Origin: Pseudomonadota bacterium | GTDB taxonomy: Bacteria; Pseudomonadota; Gammaproteobacteria; Xanthomonadales; Rhodanobacteraceae | DNA length: 49,392 bases | NCBI GenBank assembly: GCA_028873095.1 | Contig: JAGWMU010000002.1 | Coordinates: forward strand, 1-49,392 | Direction of reading: 5' to 3' | Shown: positions 31,982-42,976 of the stretch, in pieces | Layout: each line of letters starts with the position of its first letter | How positions within the stretch are numbered: the stretch's first letter is position 1 | Notes under the pieces: model-generated | Seen by the model: only the letters and a program-made list of their open reading frames with translations | What the model was told of the DNA's origin: nothing | Database searches by the model: none | Program-made: the position numbers and the translations under genes

Positions 31982-32131
31982 GATGGATGACTCTCCGGCG
32001 CTCAACTGTCCGGCGCACGCTGCGCGGGACAAAGCCGGATATTACGATAATCGGCAAAATCCCTGCTGACTTTCGAGAATGGCTCGCATTTGATCGGGAT
32101 GCCGTGCCGCCCCATACTATACCGCCGCTCA

Positions 32132-32145
32132 TTTGGACGTCCAAA
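32132..32145. promoter_or_regulatory. Perfect palindrome TTTGGACGTCCAAA upstream of mtnB, candidate operator
   Basis: TTTGGACGTCCAAA 4 nt before the mtnB ATG and downstream of a TATACC/TACTAT -10-like sequence. Confidence 0.5.
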
Positions 32146-32149
32146 CACC

Positions 32150-32797
32150 ATGGTACAAAGCCTGCCCGCCACCCTTCCCGCCGGCCTGTTCGAGTCGCGC
32201 GCGGACGCCATCGCAGACACGGCGCGCGAGCTGGCGATGCTCGGCTGGACACCGGCAACCAGCAGCAATTTCTCGATGCGGGTCGGTGCGGACCATGCCG
32301 CGATCACCGTTTCCGGGCGCCACAAGGGGTTGCTCGGACGCGACGACATCATGTTGATCGACCTGTACGGCAACGCCGTGGGCACGGATGCCCGGCCCAG
32401 CGCCGAAACCGCGTTGCACACCCAGATCTACCGGCGCTGGCCGGAGATGCAGGCGGTGTTGCACACCCACTCGCGCACGCAGAGCGTTGCCTCGCGACTG
32501 TACGCCAGGGACGGCGTGGTCCGGCTGCAGGGCTGGGAGCTGCAGAAGGCCATTACCGGCTACAGTACGCACGACAGCGAGCTGCAAATCCCGGTATTCC
32601 CGAACACCCAGCAGATGCCCGAGCTCGTCGCCCGGGTCGAGGCATGGCTGGATGCGGGCCGACCGTTGCATGCATACCTGATCGAAGGTCACGGCATCTA
32701 CACCTGGGGGCACGACATGGCCGAAACCGTTCGCCACCTGGAAGCACTGGAATTCCTGCTCGGCTGCGAACTGGACTTGAGGAAGCTGTCAACATGA
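32150..32797 (+). CDS. mtnB: Methylthioribulose-1-phosphate dehydratase
   Basis: Class II aldolase fold: [34 protein letters not shown]. Confidence 0.92.
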   Translation: MVQSLPATLPAGLFESRADAIADTARELAMLGWTPATSSNFSMRVGADHAAITVSGRHKGLLGRDDIMLIDLYGNAVGTDARPSAETALHTQIYRRWPEMQAVLHTHSRTQSVASRLYARDGVVRLQGWELQKAITGYSTHDSELQIPVFPNTQQMPELVARVEAWLDAGRPLHAYLIEGHGIYTWGHDMAETVRHLEALEFLLGCELDLRKLST

Positions 32798-33348
32798 GTC
32801 GTCTGCGCATTTTCGAGGAAGACCAACCGCAATGGCCGCTGGCCGTGCATCACGAATACGCCGCCATTTCCTTCGAACTGGGCAAGGTTGGCGTCCGTTT
32901 CGAGCAGTGGCAGGCCAAGCAGCCGATCGCGCCAGGCGCCAGCCAGGAGGAAGTGATCGCAGCCTACCGCGACGATATCGATCGGCTGATGCTGTGCGAG
33001 GGCTACCGGTCGGTCGACGTGATCAGCCTGCAGCCCGACCACCCCGATCGCGCCGCGCTCCGGCAGAAATTTCTCAGTGAACACTCCCACAGCGAGGACG
33101 AGGTGCGCTTCTTCGTCGCCGGATCCGGCCAGTTCACCCTGCACCTTGACGGCAAGGTCTACGACATATTGTGCGAACAGGGCGACCTGATCGGCGTGCC
33201 CGACGGCACCCGCCACTGGTTCGACATGAGCGAGTCGCCGTACTTCGTGGCGATCCGCCTGTTCACCAACAAGGACGGCTGGGTGGCGCAATACACCGGC
33301 GACGACATCGCCCAGCGTTTCCCGCGGATGCAACCGCCCGCGCGCTGA
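32794..33348 (+). CDS. mtnD: Acireductone dioxygenase
   Basis: [25 protein letters not shown] cupin; ATGA overlap with mtnB. Confidence 0.94.
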   Translation: MSRLRIFEEDQPQWPLAVHHEYAAISFELGKVGVRFEQWQAKQPIAPGASQEEVIAAYRDDIDRLMLCEGYRSVDVISLQPDHPDRAALRQKFLSEHSHSEDEVRFFVAGSGQFTLHLDGKVYDILCEQGDLIGVPDGTRHWFDMSESPYFVAIRLFTNKDGWVAQYTGDDIAQRFPRMQPPAR

Positions 33349-33427
33349 CATCCCGGCCGCAGTGCGTTCCGCTGCGGACGGCCCTCCGGCTATGCTCGGG
33401 TTTCCCCATCGCCAGCGCACCATCGCC

Positions 33428-34114
33428 ATGATCGAAATCCGCGCCATCGTCACCGACATCGAAGGCACCACCAGCTCGATCAGCTTCGTCCGCGACGTGC
33501 TGTTTCCCTATGCGCGCAAGCGGTTGCCGGCATTCGTCGAGACCCATGGCGACAAGCCCGACGTGCAGCATTGGCTGCATGAAGCCGCCAGGGAAGCCGG
33601 CCTGATCGAGGCCAGCCGCCAGGAGGTCATCGATCTGCTGCTGGGCTGGATCGACGCGGATCGCAAATCCACCGCATTGAAAGCGCTGCAGGGCATGATC
33701 TGGAAGGACGGCTATGCGGCTGGCGATTACCGTGCGCATGTCTACCCTGAAGTCGCCGCGCGGCTGCGCGGCTGGCGCGCCGACGGACTGCGCCTGTTCG
33801 TGTACTCCTCCGGTTCGGTGCCCGCGCAGCAGCTGTTTTTCCGCTACAGCGTTGCGGGCGACCTGACCCCGCTGTTCGCCGGGTACTTCGATACCGAAAC
33901 CGGGCCGAAACGCGTGGCCGCATCCTACCGGCGCATCGCCGAAGCCATCGACGAGCAGCCCCGGCACATCCTGTTCCTGTCCGATATCGAGGAGGAGCTC
34001 GATGCCGCTCGAGCCGCCGGCCTGCATACCGGCTGGCTGCTGCGCCCGCCGCTGGAATCGCCGGCAGCGCCGCGCCACCGCGCGTACGCCGATTTCGACG
34101 CCATCGAACTCTGA
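33428..34114 (+). CDS. mtnC: Enolase-phosphatase E1
   Basis: AIVTDIEGTTSSISFVRDVLFPYA; VYSSGSVPAQQLFF; FLSDIEEELDAA. Confidence 0.95.
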   Translation: MIEIRAIVTDIEGTTSSISFVRDVLFPYARKRLPAFVETHGDKPDVQHWLHEAAREAGLIEASRQEVIDLLLGWIDADRKSTALKALQGMIWKDGYAAGDYRAHVYPEVAARLRGWRADGLRLFVYSSGSVPAQQLFFRYSVAGDLTPLFAGYFDTETGPKRVAASYRRIAEAIDEQPRHILFLSDIEEELDAARAAGLHTGWLLRPPLESPAAPRHRAYADFDAIEL

Positions 34115-34132
34115 ACCGCCGCGAATCACACC

Positions 34133-35155
34133 ATGCGCAGCATCCTGACCTCCCTTCTCGTCTTCGCCGCCGGCGCGCTGCTGGCGTTGGTGCTGTCCCG
34201 GCACGTTTTCCCGACATCGCCCGCCACCGCCACGACCGCGCCGACGACGCCGGCCAGCGTGCGGACGGCCCCTTCGCCGGCGGAAGGCCCCGCCCCCTTG
34301 AACGATGACTGGCCCGAGAACGCCCCGTCGCCGGAGCAGGTGCTCTACCTTCAACGGAACCTGGTCCGCGCCGCGCTGGGACAGCTGACTGCGCGCGTAG
34401 CCGGCAAGCCCAACCTCTATCTGGTGACGTTCGCCGGCGATGGCGGCGAGGATGTTTTCCGCAACGAAGCCGAATATGCGGCGCGACTGTTCGCCGAACG
34501 CTTCGGAGCCACCAGCCACAGCGTGGTGCTGGAAAACAATCCGGCGACACTGGGCACTCGCCCGCTGGCCAGCTGGAGCAATCTGGAAGAGGTACTCCAG
34601 GGCCTGCAAAAAATCATGAAGCCGGACCGGGACATCCTGATGCTCTATGTCACCAGTCACGGCGACGAGGATCACGACCTGCTGGTCGACATGGACCCGC
34701 TGCCGCTGGACCAGATCGGCGCCAGCGACCTGGCCGGCATCCTGGACCGGCAGCCGTTCAAATGGAAAGTGCTGGTGGTCAACGCCTGCTACTCCGGCGG
34801 GTTCATCCCGCCGCTGCACGGCCCCGGCACGCTGGTGTTGACCGCCGCCCGCACCGACCGCAGCTCGTTCGGCTGCGGCAGCGATTCGGACATCACCTAT
34901 TTCGGCAAGGCCTGGCTGGTCGATGCGCTGAACCGGACGCCGGATTTCATCCGGGCATTCAAGCTCGCCAGCATCGAGATCAGCCGGTGGGAAAAGCAGG
35001 ACAAGGTCACGCCGTCGGAACCGCAGATCGATGTCGGCGCCGGCATCGCCGGGCAGCTGGCGTTGTGGCGCAAGGGTTTCGTCCCAGGGCCGAAAGTGCC
35101 CTTCGTGCCGTCGGCCAAGCCGGCGCCGGCCGGCAGCACCGGCCTGCGGCAATGA
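34133..35155 (+). CDS. C13-family (legumain/caspase-like) peptidase, signal-anchored
   Basis: LYVTSHGDEDHDLLV (catalytic His) and LVVNACYSGGFIPPL (catalytic Cys); N-terminal signal/TM. Confidence 0.87.
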   Translation: MRSILTSLLVFAAGALLALVLSRHVFPTSPATATTAPTTPASVRTAPSPAEGPAPLNDDWPENAPSPEQVLYLQRNLVRAALGQLTARVAGKPNLYLVTFAGDGGEDVFRNEAEYAARLFAERFGATSHSVVLENNPATLGTRPLASWSNLEEVLQGLQKIMKPDRDILMLYVTSHGDEDHDLLVDMDPLPLDQIGASDLAGILDRQPFKWKVLVVNACYSGGFIPPLHGPGTLVLTAARTDRSSFGCGSDSDITYFGKAWLVDALNRTPDFIRAFKLASIEISRWEKQDKVTPSEPQIDVGAGIAGQLALWRKGFVPGPKVPFVPSAKPAPAGSTGLRQ

Positions 35156-35797
35156 TCAATGCGCGCTGCGCACCGCGTGCCGGGCGGCCAGCAGCACGGC
35201 CACATCCGCCAGCGACAACCCGCGCGCGCGCAGCGCCACGGTGAGGTGAAAGATCAGGTCCGCCGCCTCGCCCAGCAGCTCGGCATCGTCCTGCGCCACC
35301 GCCGCCAGCGCCGTCTCCACGCCTTCTTCGCCCACCTTCTGCGCGATACGGCGGATACCGCCGTCGAAAAGTCGGGTGGTGTAGCTGCCCTCGGGACGTT
35401 CGGCATGGCGCTGCGCGACCAGCGCATCGAGTTCCGCGAGAAATCCCAGCGGAGGACGCACGTCGGCGCTTTCGCCGAAGCAGCTGGAGCTGCCGGTGTG
35501 GCAGGTCGGGCCGTGCGGCGCCGCCTGCACCAGCAGGGTGTCGGCATCGCAGTCGACGCGGATCGATTTCAGCACCAGCACATGGCCCGAACTCTCGCCC
35601 TTGGTCCACAGGCGCCGCTTGCTGCGGCTGTAGAACGTGACACGAGCGCTCGCCTGCGTCTGCGCCAGCGCCTCGGCATTCATGTAGCCGAGCATCAGCA
35701 CCTCGCCGCTTTGCCAGTGCTGCACGATCGCCGGCAGCAGGCCGTCGCCCTTGGCCCAGTCGAGGCGGCCGACATCGGTATTGGAATCAGTGTTCAT
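35156..35797 (-). CDS. hisIE: Bifunctional phosphoribosyl-AMP cyclohydrolase/phosphoribosyl-ATP pyrophosphatase
   Basis: VLMLGYMNAEAL, RRLWTKGESSGH, VQAAPHGPTCHTGSSSCF, QKVGEEGVETALAA. Confidence 0.96.
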   Translation of the reverse strand: MNTDSNTDVGRLDWAKGDGLLPAIVQHWQSGEVLMLGYMNAEALAQTQASARVTFYSRSKRRLWTKGESSGHVLVLKSIRVDCDADTLLVQAAPHGPTCHTGSSSCFGESADVRPPLGFLAELDALVAQRHAERPEGSYTTRLFDGGIRRIAQKVGEEGVETALAAVAQDDAELLGEAADLIFHLTVALRARGLSLADVAVLLAARHAVRSAH

Positions 35798-35873
35798 CGT
35801 TGCTCCTGATGGGCATCGGGGTCGCGTTGCCCCGGAACGTTCGCCTCGAGCGCACCTCGCATGCCCTTGATCG

Positions 35874-35979
35874 GTAGGAGCGCACCCTGTGCGCGAATGC
35901 TCTTGTCACGTCTGGCAAAAAACTTTCGCGCACAGGGTGCGCTCCTACAAAAGCTTTCGCGCACAGGGTGCGCTCCTAC
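35874..35979. repeat. REP/BIME: one direct and two inverted GTAG REP copies inside the his operon
   Basis: Copies at 35874-35897 (+), 35925-35948 (-), 35956-35979 (-). Confidence 0.92.
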
Positions 35980-36017
35980 GGGTGCCGGGGACCAGGTTAT
36001 TCGGGATTTCCTGCCGT

Positions 36018-36788
36018 TCACAGGCGCACCACCACGCCGTGATCGCGCAGATGGCGCTTCAGGTCGGGTATCGCGATCGAGCCGGAATGAAACACGCTGG
36101 CCGCCAGCGCGCCGTCGACATCGGCCTCGGCGAAGGCATCGCGGAAATGCGCCATCGTACCGGCACCGCCGGATGCGATCAGCGGCACGTCGCAGACTGC
36201 CCGGGCCGCGCGCAACTGCTGCAGATCGTAGCCGGCGCGCACGCCGTCGCTGCCCATGCAGTTGAGCACGATCTCGCCGGCGCCGCGCCGCTGCACCTCG
36301 GCCATCCAGTCCAGCGTCCTGCGTGCCAGCGCCTGCGTCTTGGCGGGATCGCCGGTGTACTGGCGCACATGCCATTCGCCGTCGGCGTCGCGCAGCGAAT
36401 CGATGCCGACCACCACGCACTGCACGCCGAACGCCGCGGCCAGCTCGTCGATCAGCGCGGGCCGTTCCAGCGCCGGCGAATTGACCGAAATCTTGTCCGC
36501 GCCGGCATGCAGCACCGCGCGCGCCTCGTCCACGCCGCGGATGCCGCCGGCCACGCAGAACGGGATGTCGATCACCCGTGCCACCCGTTCGACCCAGCCG
36601 CGGTCCACGCTGCGTCCCTCGGGGCTGGCGGTGATGTCGTAGAACACCAGCTCGTCGGCACCTTCGTCGCGGTAGCGCAGCGCCAGATCCACGATCCCGC
36701 CCATCACCACGTGATCGCGGAAACGCACGCCCTTGACCACCTGCCCGTCGCGCACGTCGAGACAGGGAATGATGCGACGGCTCAGCAT
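36018..36788 (-). CDS. hisF: Imidazole glycerol phosphate synthase subunit HisF
   Basis: [26 protein letters not shown]. Confidence 0.97.
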   Translation of the reverse strand: MLSRRIIPCLDVRDGQVVKGVRFRDHVVMGGIVDLALRYRDEGADELVFYDITASPEGRSVDRGWVERVARVIDIPFCVAGGIRGVDEARAVLHAGADKISVNSPALERPALIDELAAAFGVQCVVVGIDSLRDADGEWHVRQYTGDPAKTQALARRTLDWMAEVQRRGAGEIVLNCMGSDGVRAGYDLQQLRAARAVCDVPLIASGGAGTMAHFRDAFAEADVDGALAASVFHSGSIAIPDLKRHLRDHGVVVRL

Positions 36789-37510
36789 GCGAGCGCTTCC
36801 TCCAGCGTGAAACGGGCTTCGAGCAAGGCACGCCCGAGAATCACGCCGCGCGCGCCGGCCGCGCGCGCCGCGCGGATGTCGTCCAGCGAACGCACGCCGC
36901 CGGAGGCCTGTACCGCCAGCTGCGGCACGCTGTCGGCGAGGTGCCGATACAACGCCAGGTTGAAGCCGGCCAGCATGCCGTCGCGCTCGATATCGGTGCA
37001 CAGCAGGTGGCGGGCGCCGTGGGCGGCGTACCAGGGCGCCAGTTCGTCCAGCGTGCGCGTCTCCGTCTCGGTCCAGCCCGCACTGGGCAATGCCCAGCGG
37101 TCGCCGATGCGGCGCGTATCGAGCGCGATGGTGATCCGCTCGCTGCCATAGGCCGCCAGCCAGCGTGCGACCTGCTCGGGATCGCGGATCGCCACGCTGC
37201 CCAGCACCACGCGCCGCACGCCGGCATCGAACAGGCGGCGAAGATCCTGCTCGTCGCGCACCCCGCCGCCGGACTGGACCTGCATGCCGTCGGCGGCGAT
37301 CGCCTCGATCACCGCGAGATTGTCGAGACTGCCGGAACGCGCGCCATCCAGGTCGACCAGGTGCAGCCAGTGCGCGCCGGCGCGCCGGTAGCGCCCGGCC
37401 AATTCGCGCGGATCGGACGCGTAGGTGGTCTGCTGCGCATAGTCGCCCTGCCGCAGGCGCACGACGCGGCCTTCGCGCAGGTCGATCGCGGGAATGACGT
37501 CGAAACTCAT
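36782..37510 (-). CDS. hisA: ProFAR isomerase HisA
   Basis: [24 protein letters not shown]. Confidence 0.96.
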   Translation of the reverse strand: MSFDVIPAIDLREGRVVRLRQGDYAQQTTYASDPRELAGRYRRAGAHWLHLVDLDGARSGSLDNLAVIEAIAADGMQVQSGGGVRDEQDLRRLFDAGVRRVVLGSVAIRDPEQVARWLAAYGSERITIALDTRRIGDRWALPSAGWTETETRTLDELAPWYAAHGARHLLCTDIERDGMLAGFNLALYRHLADSVPQLAVQASGGVRSLDDIRAARAAGARGVILGRALLEARFTLEEALAC

Positions 37511-38097
37511 AGGCTGAGGAAATTCTTCAGGAGCCTGGCGCCGGCAGCGGCGGAGCGCTCGGGATGGAACTGCATGCCGTGGAAGTTGCCGCGGGCCACT
37601 ACCGCCGAGAACTCGCCGGCATAATCGGCCGTGGCCAGCGTGTACTCGCCCACCGGCACGGCGTAGCTGTGCACGAAGTAGGCCCAGTCGTCGTCGCCCA
37701 TGCCGGCCAGCAGGCGATGCGGCCTTTTCGCCCGCAGCCGGTTCCAGCCCATGTGCGGAATGCGCAACCCGGGCGCCCCGGCGAAGCGGCCCACCGCGGC
37801 GGGAATCAGCCCCAGACAGGCGGTGTCGCCCTCTTCCGAGTGCGCGCACAGCAATTGCATCCCGAGGCACACGCCCAGCACCGGCTGGGTTAGCCCGCGC
37901 ATCAGCTCGACTAGCCCCAGTTCGCGCAGTCGCGCCATGCCGGGGCCGGCGGCGCCCACGCCGGGAAGGATCACCTTGTCGGCCGCGCGGATGCGCGCCG
38001 GATCGGCGGTCAGCGCCGCATCCACCCCCAGCCGCTGCAGCGCATAGCGCACCGAACCGATGTTGGTGCCGCCGGCATCGACCAGCACGACGGCCAT
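37507..38097 (-). CDS. hisH: Imidazole glycerol phosphate synthase subunit HisH
   Basis: Class I GATase: [24 protein letters not shown]. Confidence 0.95.
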   Translation of the reverse strand: MAVVLVDAGGTNIGSVRYALQRLGVDAALTADPARIRAADKVILPGVGAAGPGMARLRELGLVELMRGLTQPVLGVCLGMQLLCAHSEEGDTACLGLIPAAVGRFAGAPGLRIPHMGWNRLRAKRPHRLLAGMGDDDWAYFVHSYAVPVGEYTLATADYAGEFSAVVARGNFHGMQFHPERSAAAGARLLKNFLSL

Positions 38098-39167
38098 TAC
38101 AGCGTGCCCTTGGTGCTGGGCAGCTCGCTGCCTTCGCGCCGGATCGCCTGGCGCAGCGTGCGCGCCACCACCTTGAAACAGGCTTCGACCATGTGGTGCG
38201 CATTGTCGCCGCGCACCGTCAGGTGCAGGTTCGCACCCAGCGTCTCGCACAGCGAGCGGAAGAAGTGCGGCACCAGTTCGGTCGGCACGTCGCCCACGCG
38301 TTCGCGCGGAAAGGCGCCCTCGAACACCAGGCACGGCCGGCCGGAAAGATCCAGCGCGGCGCTGGCCTGCGACTCGTCCATCGGCAGCGTGAAGCCGTAG
38401 CGGCCGATGCCGCGCTTGTCGCCCAGCGCCTGCTTCAGCGCCTGGCCCAGCGCCAGCGCGCAATCCTCGATGGTGTGGTGCTCGTCGATGTGGGTGTCGC
38501 CGTCGCAATGCAGCGCCAGCGCGAAGCCGCCGTGCTTGCCGATCTGCTCCAGCATGTGGTCGAAGAAACCCAGCCCGGTGCGCACGTCCGGCTCGGCCAC
38601 GCGGTCGAGATCCACGTCCACGGCGATGCGGGTTTCCTTCGTGTTGCGCACGACCGCCGCAGTGCGCGGCGCGTCCAGCAGTTGGTGCGCCACCGCGTCC
38701 CAGCGCAGGCCGCGCGGACCCACGCGCACGCCGCGCACGCCCAGGTTGGCGGCCAGCTGCAGATCGGTTTCGCGATCGCCGACCATCGCCGAGGCGGCGC
38801 GGCTCCAGCTGTCGTCCGCCAGGTAGTGGCGCAGCATGCCGGTGCCCGGCTTGCGGGTATCCAGGCCCTCGTGCGGGAAGCTGCGATCGATCAGCACCTC
38901 GCGGAAACCGATGCCCTGCGAAGCCAGGATGCGCAGCAGCAATTCGTGCGGACCGCTGAAATGCGGCTCGGGGAAACTGTCGGTGCCCAGGCCGTCCTGG
39001 TTGCTCACCATCACCAGCTCGTAACCCGCAGCCACGAAGCGCTGCAGCGCGGCGATCACGCCGGGCAGCAGGTCGAGCTTCTCGTAGCTGTCGATCTGTT
39101 CGTCGGCCGGCTCCTCGATCAGGCAGCCGTCGCGATCGAGAAACAGGATCTTGCGGCTCACGTGCAT
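38097..39167 (-). CDS. hisB: Bifunctional histidinol-phosphatase/IGP dehydratase
   Basis: [18 protein letters not shown] motif; [35 protein letters not shown]. Confidence 0.96.
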   Translation of the reverse strand: MHVSRKILFLDRDGCLIEEPADEQIDSYEKLDLLPGVIAALQRFVAAGYELVMVSNQDGLGTDSFPEPHFSGPHELLLRILASQGIGFREVLIDRSFPHEGLDTRKPGTGMLRHYLADDSWSRAASAMVGDRETDLQLAANLGVRGVRVGPRGLRWDAVAHQLLDAPRTAAVVRNTKETRIAVDVDLDRVAEPDVRTGLGFFDHMLEQIGKHGGFALALHCDGDTHIDEHHTIEDCALALGQALKQALGDKRGIGRYGFTLPMDESQASAALDLSGRPCLVFEGAFPRERVGDVPTELVPHFFRSLCETLGANLHLTVRGDNAHHMVEACFKVVARTLRQAIRREGSELPSTKGTL

Positions 39168-39213
39168 CTCCTCGGAGCGATTTCGCCCCCGCGGGGGCGG
39201 GAAATTCTGGAGC

Positions 39214-40281
39214 TTAGGGACATGGCGCCGTCTCCCGAAGGACGTCCAGCACGCGGCCGTTTTCCGCCGGCGTGCCGATGGTGATGCGCAACGCATCGCC
39301 GAGGTTCGGATAGCGCCGGACGTCGCGCACCACGATGCCGGCGGCGAGCAGGCGCTGGTAGGCCGTCCCCGCATCGGCGAAACGCACCGCGAGGAAGTTG
39401 GCTTCCGACGGCAGCACCGCGCGCACGCCGGGCAGCCGAAGCATGGCTTCGCGCATCGAACCACGCTGGGCCCGCACGATCGCCAGATGCTCGCGCGCCG
39501 CCGCCTGCCCCGCGGGCGACAACGCCGCCAGGGCGGCCGCCACGCACGGCAGCGGCAGCGGATACGGCGCCATGATCCGGCGCAGCAAGGCGATCACGCC
39601 GGGATTCGCCAGCAGGCAGCCGATGCGCGCGCCGGCCAGCGCCCAGGCCTTGGACATGGTGCGCAGCACCGCGAGGTTGTCGTGGCGGTCGATCAGCTCG
39701 GCCACGCTGCCGTCATCGGCAAATTCGACGTAGGCCTCGTCGACCACCAGCAGCGCCCGGCCGGCCAGCTCCCGCAGCAGGCGCTCGATGCGCGCGCGCG
39801 GCACGCACCGCCCGCTGGGGTTGTTCGGCGTGCACACGAACACCAGCTTCACCGCCGGCGTGACCGCGGCCAGCACCTCATCCACATCCAGCGTGAAATC
39901 GTCGGCCAGCGGCACTTCGATCACGGCGGCATTCTGGACCCGCGCGCACACCGCATACATGCCGAACGTCGGCGGCTGGATCAGGATCGCGTCCTCGCCG
40001 GCGCGGCAGAACGCGCGCACCAGCAGGTCGATCGCCTCGTCGCTGCCGCGGCCGACCAGAAGCTGCTCGCGACGCACGCCGTACAGCCCGGCCAGCGCCT
40101 CGACCAATGCCGCCGGCTGCGGTTCGGGATAGCGGTTGCAACCCATGCCTTCATCACCGACCGGCGTCCACGCCGATTCGTTGGCGTTGAGCAGGATCTG
40201 GCCGCCGCTGGCCTCCATGCGGGCCGAGGAATAAGGCTGCATGGCGCGGATTTCCGCACGGGCGAGATCGAGCACGCTCAT
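39214..40281 (-). CDS. hisC: Histidinol-phosphate aminotransferase
   Basis: [42 protein letters not shown]. Confidence 0.96.
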   Translation of the reverse strand: MSVLDLARAEIRAMQPYSSARMEASGGQILLNANESAWTPVGDEGMGCNRYPEPQPAALVEALAGLYGVRREQLLVGRGSDEAIDLLVRAFCRAGEDAILIQPPTFGMYAVCARVQNAAVIEVPLADDFTLDVDEVLAAVTPAVKLVFVCTPNNPSGRCVPRARIERLLRELAGRALLVVDEAYVEFADDGSVAELIDRHDNLAVLRTMSKAWALAGARIGCLLANPGVIALLRRIMAPYPLPLPCVAAALAALSPAGQAAAREHLAIVRAQRGSMREAMLRLPGVRAVLPSEANFLAVRFADAGTAYQRLLAAGIVVRDVRRYPNLGDALRITIGTPAENGRVLDVLRETAPCP

Positions 40282-41585
40282 GTCCCTGCCTCCAATGCCG
40301 CCAGCCGCAGGGTCACCGCGCGACGGTGCGCCTCCAGCTGTTCGGCCGCCGCCAGCGTGGCCGTGCAGGGGCCGATCGCACGCAAGCCGCCGGCACTGAC
40401 TTCCTGCACGCTGATCTGTTTCTGGAAGCTCGCCACCGACACGCCGCTGTAGCTGCGCGCATGGCCGTAGGTCGGCAGCACGTGGTTGCTGCCGCTGCAA
40501 TAGTCGCCCACCGACTCCGGCGTCCAGGCACCGAGGAACACCGAGCCGGCGCTGGCGACGCCGTCCAGCAGCGCACGCGGCTCGGCCACCTGCAGGATCA
40601 GATGCTCGGGCGCATAGCGGTTGCTCACCTCGACCGCCTGCGCCAGCGAGTCGACCAGGACCAGCCGGCTCTGCGTCAGCGCACGTTCGGCAATCGTCCG
40701 GCGCGGCAACGCGGCGCACTGTCGGGAAACCTCCGCCGCCACGGCGTCCAGCAATTCCGGCGACGGGCTGAGCAGGATCACCTGCGAGTCCGCCCCGTGT
40801 TCGGCCTGCGACAGCAGATCGGCGGCGACGAAGACCGGGTTGGCCGCGGCATCGGCAATCACCAGCAGCTCCGAGGGGCCGGCCGGCATGTCGATCGCCG
40901 CGCCCTCGGGGTCGCCGGACACCTGCAGCTTGGCCTCGGTCACCCAGCTGTTGCCGGGGCCGAACAGCTTGTCGCACTTGGGCACGCTGGCCGTGCCGTA
41001 CGCCATCGCGGCGATCGCCTGGGCGCCGCCGAGCTTGAAGACCCGGTGCACCCCGCTGAGGCGCGCGACGTACAGCACCGCTTCGTCGCAGCGGCCATCC
41101 GTCCGCGCCGGCGAACACAGCACCACCTGCGGGCAGCCGGCCAGGCGCGCCGGGATGCCCAGCATCAGCGCCGTCGAGGGCAGCGGCGCGGTACCGGCCG
41201 GCACGTACAGGCCGACCCGGCCGATCGGCCGCAGCATGCGCTCCACCCGCACGCCGGGCGCGGTATCGATGCCCACCGGCTGCGGCGCGGCGGCTCGATG
41301 GAATGTCTCGATCCGGCCGGCGGCCTCGCGGATCGCCGCCTTCAGCGCGGGATCGAGCGCCGCTTCGGCGGCCACGAATTCGGCCTCGTCGACCTCGATC
41401 GCCGTCAGGGCGCAGCGGTCGTGTTTCGCGCTGAGCTCGAGCAGCGCCGTGTCGCCGCCCTCGCGCACGGTGGCGATGATCTGCTCCACGCCGCGACGCA
41501 ACTCGTCGGCACGCGCCTGCGCCGGACGCGCCAGCGCTTGCCGGCGCGCGATCTCGCTCGATCCGTTCCAATCCAGACGATTCAT
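40278..41585 (-). CDS. hisD: Histidinol dehydrogenase
   Basis: [43 protein letters not shown]. Confidence 0.97.
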   Translation of the reverse strand: MNRLDWNGSSEIARRQALARPAQARADELRRGVEQIIATVREGGDTALLELSAKHDRCALTAIEVDEAEFVAAEAALDPALKAAIREAAGRIETFHRAAAPQPVGIDTAPGVRVERMLRPIGRVGLYVPAGTAPLPSTALMLGIPARLAGCPQVVLCSPARTDGRCDEAVLYVARLSGVHRVFKLGGAQAIAAMAYGTASVPKCDKLFGPGNSWVTEAKLQVSGDPEGAAIDMPAGPSELLVIADAAANPVFVAADLLSQAEHGADSQVILLSPSPELLDAVAAEVSRQCAALPRRTIAERALTQSRLVLVDSLAQAVEVSNRYAPEHLILQVAEPRALLDGVASAGSVFLGAWTPESVGDYCSGSNHVLPTYGHARSYSGVSVASFQKQISVQEVSAGGLRAIGPCTATLAAAEQLEAHRRAVTLRLAALEAGT

Positions 41586-41613
41586 GCCCAACGATCCTTC
41601 CTGCCCGCCCGCC

Positions 41614-42507
41614 TCATGCCAACATTTTCTCCACCGGCAACACGAACATCTCGCGCGCGCCGGCCTTCTTGATTTCCTCCAGCTGGCGCCAGCTCACCTC
41701 GCCTGCGCACAGCGCCTGCAGCATCAGCTGGTCCGGCTGGCCGAGCACCGGCAGCAGGGTGGGCTGCGGCCCGCCCGGCAGCAGGCGCGTCACCGCTTCC
41801 AGCGTAGCGCGCGAGGTCTGCAGCAGCAGCAGGCGCGACTCGCGCACCTGGATCACGCCATCGAGCCGCTTGAGCAGCAGATCGATCATGTCGCCGCGCT
41901 CGTCCGCCGGCAGCGCCACCGGACCGGCCAGCACCGCCTCGCTCTCCAGCAGGACTTCCGTTTCGCGCAGCTGGTTGGCCACCAGTGTGCCGCCGCTCTG
42001 CACCAGATCGCAGATGGCGTCGGCGGTACCCAGTTTCGGGGCGATCTCGACCGAACCGGAGAGCGTCACGGCGGTGGCGTCGACACCGTGCGTGCGCAGC
42101 CATTCGCCAAGGAGGCCGGGATAGGAGGTCGCGATGCGCTGCCCCGCCAGATCCTGCGGCCGGCGGTAGTCGAACTCCTGCGGCACCGCGATCGACAGCC
42201 GGCAGCGGCCGAAACCGAGCGGGCGCCATTCGCGCAAGGGCGCGCTGTCGCGGCCGGCGGCGAGCTGGAATTCGTTCATCACGTTGCGCCCGACGATGCC
42301 CAGCTCGCAGACGCCCTGCGCGATCAGCCCGGGGATGTCGTCGTCGCGCACCAGCAGCAGATCGACCGGCTCGCCATCGCCGAAGCAGAACAGTTTGTCG
42401 CGGCTTTGCCTGAAAGTCAGGCCGCAACGGTTGAGCAGCTCCAGCGCCGGCTCGGTCAGCCGGCCGGATTTCTGCATCGCGATGCGCAAACGGTCACGCG
42501 TCTTCAT
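41614..42507 (-). CDS. hisG: ATP phosphoribosyltransferase
   Basis: [51 protein letters not shown]. Confidence 0.96.
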   Translation of the reverse strand: MKTRDRLRIAMQKSGRLTEPALELLNRCGLTFRQSRDKLFCFGDGEPVDLLLVRDDDIPGLIAQGVCELGIVGRNVMNEFQLAAGRDSAPLREWRPLGFGRCRLSIAVPQEFDYRRPQDLAGQRIATSYPGLLGEWLRTHGVDATAVTLSGSVEIAPKLGTADAICDLVQSGGTLVANQLRETEVLLESEAVLAGPVALPADERGDMIDLLLKRLDGVIQVRESRLLLLQTSRATLEAVTRLLPGGPQPTLLPVLGQPDQLMLQALCAGEVSWRQLEEIKKAGAREMFVLPVEKMLA

Positions 42508-42842
42508 GCCCCGGCCCTTTTTGCCGCCAGCGATTGGCGGCGCGCGGCGCGTGCCGCCGCCGCCAGGTAGCCGCCGCTGCCCTGATTGAGATAACGCGCC
42601 ACCCGCCCGATCGTCGTGATGCTGACGGCCGTGCGCTCATGGATCTCCCGATATGACACGCCTTCGAGCAGATACGGCACCACCCGCCAGCGATCCACCA
42701 GCACCTCCCGTTCCGCCGGGGTGCACAGGTCATTCAGGAACGCCCCCATTTCGTCGGTGTTCTTCAGCGACAGCAGCGCCTCGTAGAGGCTGAGCTCCGC
42801 TGAGGCGACCGGCGTTTCCGGGGCAAGCGATCGACGTTTCAT
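42504..42842 (-). CDS. YerC/YecD TrpR-like regulator, first gene of the his operon
   Basis: FLNDLCTPAEREVLVDRWRVVPYLLEGVSYREIHERTAVSITTIGRVARYLNQG; ATGA overlap with hisG. Confidence 0.9.
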   Translation of the reverse strand: MKRRSLAPETPVASAELSLYEALLSLKNTDEMGAFLNDLCTPAEREVLVDRWRVVPYLLEGVSYREIHERTAVSITTIGRVARYLNQGSGGYLAAAARAARRQSLAAKRAGA

Positions 42843-42866
42843 AGTGTACTAACGCATTAATATGTG

Positions 42867-42876
42867 AGTTCGAACT
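42867..42876. promoter_or_regulatory. Palindrome AGTTCGAACT upstream of the yerC-like gene, candidate operator
   Basis: Perfect 10 bp palindrome 25 nt upstream of the start codon in an AT-richer region. Confidence 0.35.
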
Positions 42877-42976
42877 ATACATGGTCCGCCGCTCGGCGGC
42901 AAACCCGTCGGCAACTGCGCTCGAGCGCACCGCCCAGGCTGCCCCGCAAGCGTCGATGATCTCCGCCAGCGGCGCA

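Noticed and set aside
33263-35152. 629 aa minus-strand ORF antisense to mtnC and the C13 peptidase
   Set aside because: Antisense shadow with no recognisable domain.
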